From Thermoflexus sp. (lineage in GTDB: Bacteria; Chloroflexota; Anaerolineae; Thermoflexales; Thermoflexaceae), in NCBI RefSeq assembly GCF_034432235.1, contig NZ_DAOUCJ010000017.1, positions 1 through 9,978 on the forward strand: a DNA stretch of 9,978 bases. Direction: 5' to 3'. The notes under the pieces were generated by a model. The model made no database searches. It had not been told where the DNA came from and saw only the letters and a program-made list of their open reading frames with translations. Shown one piece after another: positions 1 through 7,200 of this stretch. The position numbers and the translations under genes were made by a program. How positions within the stretch are numbered: position 1 is the first letter of the stretch; every line of letters starts with the position of its first letter.

Positions 1-1
1 G

Positions 2-721
2 CTGGCGACGCTGATGTGCGGCGAGGGGCCCGTGCGCACCGCCATGGCCTACGCCCGGCGCACCGGCGCGGTCCACGCCAGCCTGCTGAAATACGCCAAC
101 TCCAGCGATGTCCCCTACGGGCGGAAAGATCACGTGGTGGGCTACGCGGCCATCCGCTTCGCCCGCGCGCCGGATCCCCCGCTGGGGGAAGAGGATCGAC
201 AGACGCTTCTGGAGATCGCGCGGGAGGCGGTGGCCCATGCCGTGCAGGGGAAGCCGCTTCCCGAGCTTCATGTGGACTCCCCATGGCTATGGCTGCCCCG
301 GGCCTGCTTTGTGACCCTCACGAAGGGCGGCCACCTCCGGGGATGCCGGGGGGAGATCTGGCCGCGCTCGGACCTGGCCCATGCCGTGCAGCGGGTGGCG
401 GTGCTCTCCGCCCTGGATGATCCGCGCTTCCCTCCGGTGACGGTTGAGGAACTGCCCCATCTGGAGTATGAGATCAGCATCCTCTCCCCGCTGCGGCCGG
501 TGACCGATCCCGCGGAGATCGAGATCGGGCGGGATGGCCTCTTCATCCTGGCTGGAGGGCGCACCGGGCTGCTGCTCCCCCAGGTCCCGGTGGAGCAGGG
601 GTGGGATCGGGAGACCTTCCTGCGGGCCCTCTGTCTCAAAGCCGGCCTTCCCGAGGATGCCTATCGCTGGCCGGATGCCCGCCTCTTCCGCTTCGAGGCC
701 GAGGTGTTCGGGGAATCTTAG
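2..721 (+). CDS. Fused Memo/AMMECR1 protein (AmmeMemoRadiSam B+A), 5' end outside window
   Basis: The frame is open from the left edge (first whole codon at 2) to TAG at 719-721, so the gene starts outside the window. The first ~55 codons match the end of the Memo family: CGEGP (17-31), LKYANSSDV (86-112) and VVGYAA. The Cys at 17-19 sits where human MEMO1 has its metal-ligand Cys. From about nt 185 the protein is a complete AMMECR1 domain, with FVTL and then LRGCRGEI (335-358), the family hallmark. Memo, AMMECR1 and a radical SAM enzyme form the AmmeMemoRadiSam set, whose chemistry is not settled to my knowledge. Here the first two are one polypeptide. The ATG at 14 lies inside the Memo core and is not the start. 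Family assignment is firm; function is open. The radical SAM partner is not in the window. Confidence 0.9.
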   Translation: MATLMCGEGPVRTAMAYARRTGAVHASLLKYANSSDVPYGRKDHVVGYAAIRFARAPDPPLGEEDRQTLLEIAREAVAHAVQGKPLPELHVDSPWLWLPRACFVTLTKGGHLRGCRGEIWPRSDLAHAVQRVAVLSALDDPRFPPVTVEELPHLEYEISILSPLRPVTDPAEIEIGRDGLFILAGGRTGLLLPQVPVEQGWDRETFLRALCLKAGLPEDAYRWPDARLFRFEAEVFGES

Positions 722-891
722 AAGACATCTTCGGGTGTGGCGTGAGAGTGGCGCTGTTGGATCCCCTGGATGGCCAGCGTGCGGATGATCTCGTTCAGGC
801 TATCCACGATGGCGAATTTTTTCCACGCTGGCATGCGCCGGATCCATTCGATTTGCAGGGCCTCTATTTCAGGATGGGTATCCGAAACCAT
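718..891 (-). CDS. Small hypothetical protein, SDTHPEIEALQIE family, probably C-terminally shortened
   Basis: A 57-residue product from ATG at 891; a start at 912 would add seven residues. I prefer 891 because relatives, as I recall them, begin M(V)SDT.PE.EALQIE and because the purine-rich GGAAGGGGAA lies just upstream, though very close to the ATG. No ribosome site is visible before 912. The sequence reads like a soluble, largely helical protein: DTHPEIEALQIE, WIRRMPAWKKFAIVDSLNE, then RTLAIQGIQQRHSHATPED. Family members remembered from Chloroflexota and cyanobacteria are about 100 residues and continue past this 'ATPEE' point. Here TAA (720-718) ends the gene exactly where the convergent Memo/AMMECR1 gene ends, with the two stops sharing two bases. 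It may be an intact short version or a gene cut off by rearrangement. Function unknown. Confidence 0.55.
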   Translation of the reverse strand: MVSDTHPEIEALQIEWIRRMPAWKKFAIVDSLNEIIRTLAIQGIQQRHSHATPEDVF

Positions 892-1035
892 TTCCCCTTC
901 CGTCGGGATCATCCGGGATCAGGCCGATGGCTTTCCATCCCGTGCTGGGTCTTCCATGATCCGATGGCGGTGGACCTCCTGGAGTTCCGGGCTTCGACAT
1001 AACACCCCAATGGAATTTTGCCCCGAGATAGGCCT

Positions 1036-1053
1036 TTCAGCCAGCGGGCTGAA
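1036..1053. repeat. 7-bp inverted repeat in the gap before the protease gene
   Basis: TTCAGCC (1036-1042) and GGCTGAA (1047-1053) are perfect complements around a 4-base loop. No T-run follows on either strand, so it is a poor terminator. It lies in the stretch 913-1140, where I see no convincing gene. It resembles the 'ttcagcc..ggctgaa' dispersed palindromes I recall from some Chloroflexota and planctomycete genomes, but copy number cannot be judged from one window. Confidence 0.4.
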
Positions 1054-1140
1054 TACCCACGTCATCGCGCTGGGAGGCGAAGGAGAGAAGGCGCAATGCC
1101 TGGGGATTCCCTGTTGCTGCCTATCTTCCAGGGCCTGAAT

Positions 1141-1146
1141 TATACT
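1141..1146 (+). promoter_or_regulatory. Candidate -10 box (TATACT) for the protease gene
   Basis: TATACT in a locally AT-rich patch, 40 bases before the chosen protease start, would give a leader of about 30-35 bases. No good -35 element sits at 16-18 bp; TTGCTG (1114-1119) is 21 bp away, too far. It is supported by position and the -10 only. Confidence 0.35.
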
Positions 1147-1170
1147 TACTGCACATCCCAACCAAAGGAT

Positions 1171-1177
1171 GAGGGAG
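1171..1177 (+). promoter_or_regulatory. Ribosome binding site that fixes the protease start
   Basis: GAGGGAG lies 9 bases before the ATG at 1187. The in-frame ATG at 1169 overlaps this site and has no site of its own. Starting at 1187 also places a basic residue and a hydrophobic stretch at the N-terminus, as expected for a signal peptide. Confidence 0.65.
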
Positions 1178-1186
1178 CGGCACCAT

Positions 1187-2590
1187 ATGCGATGGGGCAG
1201 ATGGCTGATCCTGACGCTGATCTGGGTTCTCAGCGGGCTTCCGGGTGCTGGCGTGTGGTCTCCTGCGCCCGGCGTTTCGGCGGCGCCGGATTGCTTCCTC
1301 CCCCTGGAAGATGGCCGGTGCCTTCCCCCGCCGATCCCGGCGGCTTCGGCGGCGCGGTCTGCCGTGCAGGCCCGGGCGGCTCCGGCTCCCCACGGCCCCT
1401 CCGTTCTGGTGAAGCGCAAAAGCGAGGTTCCCCCCGGCGCTTTCCGCGCGGGCCTCATGGCGGCCGGCTTCCCCGATGCTGAGGCCCTCGCCGTCCCCCG
1501 CTGGTGGCGGATCCCGGTGCCGCCGGGGCAGGAGCCCGAGGCGGTGGCGGAACGGCTGCGCCAGCGCCCCGACGTCGAAACCGCCGAGGTGGACCGTGAG
1601 GTTCGCATCGCTTTCACCCCCAACGACCCCTATTATGGAACTGACCAGTGGAATCTCCCCAAGATCCGCGCTCCACAGGCGTGGGATGTGATCACTGGAT
1701 CCTCCGCGGTTTGGATCGCTATCGTAGATACCGGGGTGGACTATACTCATCCAGATCTGGCCTCCGCACGGCTATGGTTGGGGTGGGATTTTGTGAACAA
1801 CGACAACAATCCCATGGATGACCACGGCCACGGCACGCATGTGGCAGGGATCGCCGGGGCGAACACGAACAACGGGGTTGGCGTCGCCGGCGTGTGCTGG
1901 GGGTGTGATCTGCTTGCAGTGAAGGTGCTGGATGGGGGTGGACAAGGCCAGGACAGCTGGGTTGCTCAGGGGATCCGATATGCTGCCGACTGGGGGGCGG
2001 CCTTCGGAAAGCGCACGGTCATCAACCTGAGCCTGGGGAGCCCATATTTCAGCAGCGTCCTCGCCGACGCCGTCGCCTACGCCCAGGGCCGGGGAGCTCT
2101 GATCGTGGCGGCGGCAGGGAACAATGGCGTCAATCAGCTGTTCTACCCCGCCGCCTATCCCGGGGTGATCGGGGTGGCCGCCACGGATTCCTCGGATCAG
2201 CGTGCGTCTTTCTCTAACTTCGGATCCCACGTGGACATCGCCGCGCCGGGGGTGAGTATCCTTTCCACCTATCCGGTCGCACTCACGCCACCCGGAGACT
2301 TGCCTTATGCGTGGGCCGATGGCACCTCCATGGCCGCGCCCCACGTGGCCGGGGTGGCGGGGCTGGTATGGTCCGCCCGGCCGGCGCTGACGGCGGACCA
2401 GGTGTGTGGGATCCTGCTCCGCACCGCCGTGGATCTGGGGAGCCCCGGCCGGGATGACATCTATGGATACGGCCGGTTGAACGCCGAAGCGGCGGTCCGC
2501 AGTGTGGTGCCTCCCCCACCCGGCCCGCCTCCCGGGCCCTATCGGGTGTATCTCCCGCTGGTGATGTCGCCGCCCTTCGTCTGCCCGTGA
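1187..2590 (+). CDS. Secreted subtilisin-like serine protease (peptidase family S8)
   Basis: The product is 467 residues. Residues 1-32 form a signal peptide (MRWGRW then a hydrophobic core, likely cut after VSA). A propeptide of about 110 residues follows (inhibitor I9-like, inferred from position), ahead of the start of the catalytic domain at NDPYYGTDQWNLPKI. The triad is Asp181 (AIVDTGVDYTHPDL), His215 (HGHGTHVAGIAG) and Ser381 (GTSMAAPHVAG), with oxyanion Asn312 in AAAGNNG. All key residues are present, so it should be active. After the domain comes a proline-rich linker (VPPPPGPPPGP) and the tail YRVYLPLVM (452-460). I recall similar YLPLV endings on many exported Chloroflexota proteins. 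Six cysteines, including a CWGC pair, could form disulfides outside the cell. It appears to be transcribed alone, and its substrate is unknown. A weak 5-bp dyad (2612-2631) lies in the gap after the gene. Confidence 0.93.
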   Translation: MRWGRWLILTLIWVLSGLPGAGVWSPAPGVSAAPDCFLPLEDGRCLPPPIPAASAARSAVQARAAPAPHGPSVLVKRKSEVPPGAFRAGLMAAGFPDAEALAVPRWWRIPVPPGQEPEAVAERLRQRPDVETAEVDREVRIAFTPNDPYYGTDQWNLPKIRAPQAWDVITGSSAVWIAIVDTGVDYTHPDLASARLWLGWDFVNNDNNPMDDHGHGTHVAGIAGANTNNGVGVAGVCWGCDLLAVKVLDGGGQGQDSWVAQGIRYAADWGAAFGKRTVINLSLGSPYFSSVLADAVAYAQGRGALIVAAAGNNGVNQLFYPAAYPGVIGVAATDSSDQRASFSNFGSHVDIAAPGVSILSTYPVALTPPGDLPYAWADGTSMAAPHVAGVAGLVWSARPALTADQVCGILLRTAVDLGSPGRDDIYGYGRLNAEAAVRSVVPPPPGPPPGPYRVYLPLVMSPPFVCP

Positions 2591-2665
2591 GGGGGGACTG
2601 GCGGCCGAACCCTAAGCCCGGCTATCCTTAGAGACGCCAACTTCCCTTGCGGTAAAGGCGCTCCG

Positions 2666-3580
2666 ATGCCGCGACCCATTCTCCTCGTTCATGGTGGCGC
2701 AGGGACCATCCCGGAGGAGCGCCATGCGGCGGCGGTGGAGGGATGCCGCCGCGCCGCGCAGGCGGGATGGTCGGTGCTGGCCGCCGGCGGCTCCGCCCTG
2801 GATGCGGTGGAGGCCGCCGTGCGCGTCCTGGAGGATGATCCCACCTTTAACGCCGGGCGGGGCAGCGTCATGACCCGGGCGGGAACGGTGGAGATGGACG
2901 CCCTGATCATGGACGGCGCCACGCTGCGGGCCGGAGCCGTGGCCGCCGTCCGCCGGGTCCGCCACCCGATCGCGCTGGCCCGGGCGGTGATGGAGCGCAC
3001 GCCCCATGGGTTGCTGGTGGGGGCCGGCGCCGAGGCCCTCGCGGAGCTGCTCGGGCTCCCCATGGCCGACGATGCGGAGCTGGTCGCCCCCCGGGACCGC
3101 GAGCGGTGGGAGGCCTTGCAGCGGAACGGCCCCCGGGATCTCCGGGAGGTCCTGGCCCAGGCCCTGGCCGAGCCGATGGACACGGTGGGCGCGGTGGCGA
3201 TGGATGCGGCGGGCCATGTGGCGGCGGCGGTCTCCACCGGCGGGATCTCCAACAAGTGGCCCGGTCGGGTAGGGGATTCCGCCCTCATCGGCTGTGGCGC
3301 CTACGCGGACGATCGGGTGGGGGCGGTGGTCGCAACCGGGTGGGGAGAGACCCTCATGCGGGTGGTGATCTCGAAGACCGCCTGCGATTTCATGGCCATT
3401 GGGCTCACGGCCCGGACGGCGGTGGAAGCCGCGATCCGCCTGCTGGAGGAACGGGTGCAGGGCCGCGGCGGCCTGATCGGCGTGGATCGGATGGGGTGGA
3501 TCGGGATCGCCCACAACACGCCGCACATGGCCTGGGCGTGGACGAATGGCGAGGACGAAGCCGCCGGGATTCGATGGTAG
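2666..3580 (+). CDS. Plant-type L-asparaginase / isoaspartyl peptidase (Ntn hydrolase, family T2)
   Basis: The product is 304 residues, usual for the family, with no signal peptide, so cytoplasmic. Opening LLVHGGAGTIPEE and TFNAGRGSVMTRAGTVEMDA are family hallmarks of the alpha subunit. Self-cleavage is expected before Thr173 in DTVGAVAMD, giving alpha (1-172) and beta (173-304) subunits. Substrate-site residues fit the T2 pattern: Thr191 (STGG), Arg201 and Asp204 (GRVGDS), and Thr224-Gly225 (TGWGE). Such enzymes hydrolyse L-asparagine and beta-aspartyl (isoaspartyl) dipeptides, clearing damaged protein ends. A role in protein repair in a heat-exposed cell is inference. The residue before the nucleophile is Asp, as in glycosylasparaginases, rather than the Gly of E. 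coli IaaA, so that activity is a less likely alternative. AAAGG at 2654-2658, 7 bases before the ATG, is a modest ribosome site. The gene is 75 bases after the protease and could be read through from it. Confidence 0.92.
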   Translation: MPRPILLVHGGAGTIPEERHAAAVEGCRRAAQAGWSVLAAGGSALDAVEAAVRVLEDDPTFNAGRGSVMTRAGTVEMDALIMDGATLRAGAVAAVRRVRHPIALARAVMERTPHGLLVGAGAEALAELLGLPMADDAELVAPRDRERWEALQRNGPRDLREVLAQALAEPMDTVGAVAMDAAGHVAAAVSTGGISNKWPGRVGDSALIGCGAYADDRVGAVVATGWGETLMRVVISKTACDFMAIGLTARTAVEAAIRLLEERVQGRGGLIGVDRMGWIGIAHNTPHMAWAWTNGEDEAAGIRW

Positions 3581-3601
3581 TCCCTACCGATCCGGGGGAT
3601 C
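3576..3601. terminator. Two small hairpins between convergent genes
   Basis: GGTAG/CTACC (3576-3580 with 3584-3588) and GATCC/GGATC (3589-3593 with 3597-3601), each a 5-bp stem with a 3-base loop, lie back to back in the 25-base gap between two converging genes. No T-run follows on either strand. Position argues for a role in ending both transcripts; the stems are weak. Confidence 0.3.
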
Positions 3602-3605
3602 TCTC

Positions 3606-4043
3606 TCAAGCCCCATGGGGGCGACCGCTCCGGCGCCAGCGTCGTTCCATTTCCACGCTCAGGCGCAGGGCGACGCCGCTGAGGACCCCGGTGAGGTGCG
3701 CGGCGAGGTAGGGGGAGATCTCGACCTCACGCCCCAGCACCCGGGTTTGATAGAAATAAGGCGCCCAGGCCAGCACGCCCAGGTAGATCAGGAAGCGGCT
3801 GAGCCGCCGCCGCCGACGGCCGATCTCCCAGGCGGCCGGCGCGCTTTCCTCCATTGCGGCCGCCCGGGCCCGCAACCGCCATCCGCCCAGCACCCCTGTG
3901 AGATGCGCGGCCAGAAAAGGCAGGAACGGCCAGTCTTCCCCCATTGCCATGGCGGTCAGGAAAGGAGCCCAGACCAGCACCCCCAGCAGGATCAACCCGT
4001 TGCCCAGCCAGCGCCACTCCGAAGGAGTCAGAGCGATCCGCAT
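3606..4043 (-). CDS. Small membrane protein made of two copies of a two-helix unit
   Basis: A 145-residue product, not recognised as a named family. It contains an evident internal duplication. Unit 1 (about 13-58) has LGVLVWAPF, then PFLAAHLTGVLGGWRLR. Unit 2 (about 84-127) has LGVLAWAPYF, then PYLAAHLTGVLSGVALR. Each unit is one hydrophobic helix, a short polar loop (GEDWPF; GREVEI), then a second helix carrying a conserved His. That gives four membrane segments and two His (47 and 116) at equivalent places. The joining loop and C-terminus are rich in Arg (GRRRRR; ERRWRRSGR), which by the positive-inside rule puts both in the cytoplasm. GGAGG (4048-4052) lies 4 bases before the ATG. An own promoter is visible upstream. 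Function unknown; paired His could bind metal or heme, but that is speculation. Confidence 0.8.
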   Translation of the reverse strand: MRIALTPSEWRWLGNGLILLGVLVWAPFLTAMAMGEDWPFLPFLAAHLTGVLGGWRLRARAAAMEESAPAAWEIGRRRRRLSRFLIYLGVLAWAPYFYQTRVLGREVEISPYLAAHLTGVLSGVALRLSVEMERRWRRSGRPHGA

Positions 4044-4047
4044 TCAA

Positions 4048-4052
4048 CCTCC
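4048..4052 (-). promoter_or_regulatory. Ribosome binding site of the duplicated membrane protein
   Basis: GGAGG on the minus strand, 4 bases before the ATG at 4043. Spacing is short but the match is perfect, and it supports this start over the out-of-frame ATG at 4056. Confidence 0.6.
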
Positions 4053-4061
4053 ACATTCCTC

Positions 4062-4074
4062 TGCGATTTTCGCA
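4062..4074. promoter_or_regulatory. Operator-like dyad at the expected transcript start
   Basis: TGCGA (4062-4066) and TCGCA (4070-4074) flank three T bases. The dyad lies just downstream of the minus-strand -10 box, covering the expected start of the transcript, so a repressor could sit here. It is short and could be chance. Confidence 0.3.
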
Positions 4075-4077
4075 ATA

Positions 4078-4086
4078 ATTATAACA
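4078..4086 (-). promoter_or_regulatory. Extended -10 promoter (TGTTATAAT) for the duplicated membrane protein
   Basis: On the minus strand, TG (4086-4085), one base, then a perfect TATAAT (4083-4078). The -35 position (4106-4101, TCAGGA) is poor, which is usual for extended -10 promoters. The transcript start would be near 4071, leaving a leader of about 28 bases. Confidence 0.6.
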
Positions 4087-4141
4087 TACCGTAGCGGGTT
4101 TCCTGATGCGCTTTTCCGGATCCGCCTTCTCATTCTCCCCG

Positions 4142-4147
4142 TATAAT
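4142..4147 (+). promoter_or_regulatory. -10 box (TATAAT) for the YfhO-flippase gene
   Basis: A perfect TATAAT on the plus strand, about 60 bases from the opposing minus-strand box, makes the region 4044-4147 a divergent promoter. No good -35 is visible at 16-18 bp. The transcript would start near 4154, giving a leader of about 130 bases. An ATG at 4146 overlaps the box and so cannot be the start of this transcript's coding region. Confidence 0.5.
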
Positions 4148-4286
4148 GGGTAAGCGCTGCGCGTGGCTCCCTGGCGGCCCTGGCCCGTTGTCGCTTCTGT
4201 GTGGGAAGAGGGATCCCCGTCGGGAGCGGGAACGCTGGTTCACCGTCGGAAGCCGTTCATCCCGAATGCGGGAAGAGAGATCATTG

Positions 4287-7200
4287 ATGCGGCGATGGAA
4301 GGGCATCCTTGTGGCGATCGGCCCGGTCCTGGTGTTCGCCGGGCTGCCGGTGTTGCTCCTGGGCCCGACGCTGACGGGGGCCAGGACGCTGATCCCGGCC
4401 GACAACCTTTACGAGTGGCAGCCCTGGCGGTCGGCCGCGGAGCGTTTTGGGATCACCATCCCGCATAACGCGTTGCTTTCCGACCTGGTGCTGGAGAATT
4501 ACGCCTGGAAGCGGTTTCTGGTGGCCGCCTTCCGGCGCGGGGAGCTCCCCCTGTGGAACCCCGATCTCTTCGCCGGGGCGCCCTTCCTGGCGAACGGCCA
4601 GCATTCCGCGCTCTACCCGTTCACCCTCCTCTTTCTGATCTTCCCGATCCCTCAGGCCTATGGCCTCTTCAATGCCCTGCAGCTTTTCCTGGCCGGGCTG
4701 GGGATGTATGGGCTGGCCCGGGCGTGGGGGCTGGGCCGGGCGGCCGCGACGTTCGCCGGGGTGGCTTACGAGCTGAGCGCCTTCATGGTGGTCAGTCTGG
4801 TGTTCCCGATGATCGTCGCCGGCGCGGCATGGCTCCCTTATCTGCTTGCGGCACTCCACGCGATGATCGAGCGGCGCCCTCTGCTCGGCCGCCCCGCGGC
4901 GCTGCCGTGGGCGCTTCTATCGGCCCTGGCCCTGGGGATGAACATCCTGGCCGGCCATGTGGAGATCACCTATTACACGGTCCTGGTCGGCGCCGGATAC
5001 GGCCTGTGGGGAGCCTGGAAGACGTGGCGCCGCATCCGGGCGCCATCCCTCCCCGACCGTCTCCAGGCCCTGGCGACGCTGGGATGGGTTGGTCTCGCGC
5101 TGGGGCTGGGGTTCGCCCTCGGCGCAGCGCAATGGGTTCCCCTCTATGAGGTGGTGCGGGAGAACTTCCGGGAGGGAACGGCCACGCTGGAGCAGGTGCG
5201 GGGATGGGCCTATCCCTGGCGGCACCTTCTGGTCTTCCTGATCCCGGACTTTTACGGCAACCCCAGCCATCACGGAGTGCGGGATGTGTTCACCGGGGAG
5301 TGGGTGCCGTTCACGGTGAACGCCTACGGACAGCCCAATCCCAATGGGGCCTTCACCAGCCACTGGGGGATCAAAAACTATGTGGAAGGGGGCGCTTATC
5401 TGGGGCTCCTGCCCTGGGCTTTCGCCATCCTGGCCCTCGTCCGCTGGCGCTCCTCCCTTCGATCCCGCGCGCCAGTAGGGTTCCTGATCCTCCTGGCGGG
5501 GCTTTCGTTCTCCTTCGCCTTCGGGCTGCCCACCTACGCGCTGCTGTATTACGGCCTGCCGGGCATCAACCAGCTGCACTCCCCCTTCCGTTGGATCTGG
5601 CCCTTCGCCCTGGCGATGGCCGGGCTGGCCGGCGTCGGGTTCGATCAGATCATGCGCGAGGATGGACGTGAGCGGCAGTGGGTGGCCGCTGGGATGCTGG
5701 GGATCGGTGTAGGGATCCTTGCGGGGCTGGGCCTGGCCCGGTGGGCGGTCCCGGATGCGGCGCTGGCCCTGGCGGATCGCGCCCTTCACGCGCTGGCGAA
5801 GGCGCCGGAGGCCTTCCCCGACGCCCGTATGTTCTTCTCCTATCAGTTCTGGAATCTGCTTCGCTTCGGGCTGGTGGCGACAGGAAGCGGCCTGGCCCTG
5901 GCAGCGCTCCGGCGGCGATGGGGGCCGCCGCTGGCCATCGGGATGCTGGCCCTGGATCTGCTCCAGGCGGGGGCAGGCTTCAACCCGGCGGCCGATCCCC
6001 GATGGCTGACTTACGAGCCGCCGGTAGTGCGCTTTCTGAAGCAGGATACCCACCTGTGGCGGTTGACCACCTTTGATCCGCACGGCCGGAAAACCTTTCA
6101 CGCCAATGGGCCCTGGCTCTATGACCTCCAGGACATCCGCGGCTATGACTCCATCATCCTGAAGCGCTATGTGGCCTATCTCTCGGCCATCCAGCCCCAG
6201 CATGAGCTTCCGTTCAATCGCATTGCCCCCATCACGGATCCGAACGCCCTGGATTCGCCATTGCTGGACGCCCTGAACGTGAAATATGTGATCACCGAGG
6301 AGACTATCCCCTCGCCGCGATACACCCTGGTTTATGAAGGGGAAGTGCGGGTCTACCGGAATGAAGGGGCCATGCCCCGGGCCTGGACCCTTCCCCTGAC
6401 GGCCACCATCTTCCACCGGGATCCCATCGCGGCGCTGCGGCAGTTCGACCCCCGGTTCTATGTCGTGGTGGATGGGCCTGTCCCCGGGCTGGAACAGTTC
6501 GGGGCGCCCGGGAACCCTCGTCCGGCCACCATCACCGCGTATGGGATCAACGAGGTGTGGGTCGATGTGGCGGTCGAAGTGCCCTCCTGGCTGGTGCTGG
6601 CGGATACGTTCTTCCCGGGCTGGGTGGCCTACCGCCGGCCCATCGGGGGAGGCGAGCCGGAGGAGCAGCCGCTGGCGATCTACGCGGCCAACGGCCTCTT
6701 CCGCGCGGTCATCCTTCCCCCCGGCCGATGGACTGTCCGCTTCCGCTACAGTCCTCTCTCGGTCAAGCTGGGGCTCTTCACCACCTTCATCGGCGGCATG
6801 GCGGCCCTCTTCATGCTGATCGTCTGGACATGGGGGCGCCTGTATCGGGCGGAGATGGAGCAATCCACCGTCCGCCGGGTTTTCAAGAACAGCCTGACCG
6901 CCATGGCCCTCAACCTCTTCACCCGCTCCATCGACTTTGCCTTCGCTGCCCTGATGTTGCGTATCCTGGGCCCGGAGGCGGCCGGGAAATATTACTTCGC
7001 CATCGTGCTGGTCAGCTGGTATGAGATCCTCTCGAACTTCGGCCTCAACGTGTGGCTCACCCGGGAGGGGGCAAAACATCCGGAGGCGGTGAATCGCTAT
7101 TTCGTCAACAGCGCCGCTATGCGCCTGATCCTGTTAACGGCCTGGATGCCCCTGCTGCTGGCCGTCACCGGCCTCTGGATGGGTGTGTTCCGGCTCACCG

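Noticed and set aside
913..1140. Possible remnant partner gene (for example a nucleotidyltransferase) upstream of the small minus-strand gene
   Set aside because: Short minus-strand frames here (such as from ATG near 1000) show no recognisable motif and no well-placed ribosome site.
919..1750. Two long minus-strand frames across the protease N-terminal region
   Set aside because: They are Ser/Arg/Gly-rich with no motif or ribosome site, and lie opposite the signal peptide and propeptide of a real gene.
2612..3526. 304-codon minus-strand frame opposite the asparaginase
   Set aside because: It is an antisense shadow. The plus strand carries an intact enzyme with all catalytic residues, while the minus product is Gly/His/Arg-rich with no motif.
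4146..4286. Upstream start of the YfhO-flippase at ATG 4146
   Set aside because: The ATG overlaps the TATAAT box, there is no ribosome site, and the added 47 residues are polar and unlike the N-terminus of a membrane protein.
4917..7079. 720-codon open frame on the minus strand inside the giant membrane gene
   Set aside because: The plus strand shows clear domain motifs throughout. The minus product is low in complexity, rich in Gly, Pro, Arg and Gln, with no recognisable domain, as expected for the antisense of GC-rich coding DNA.
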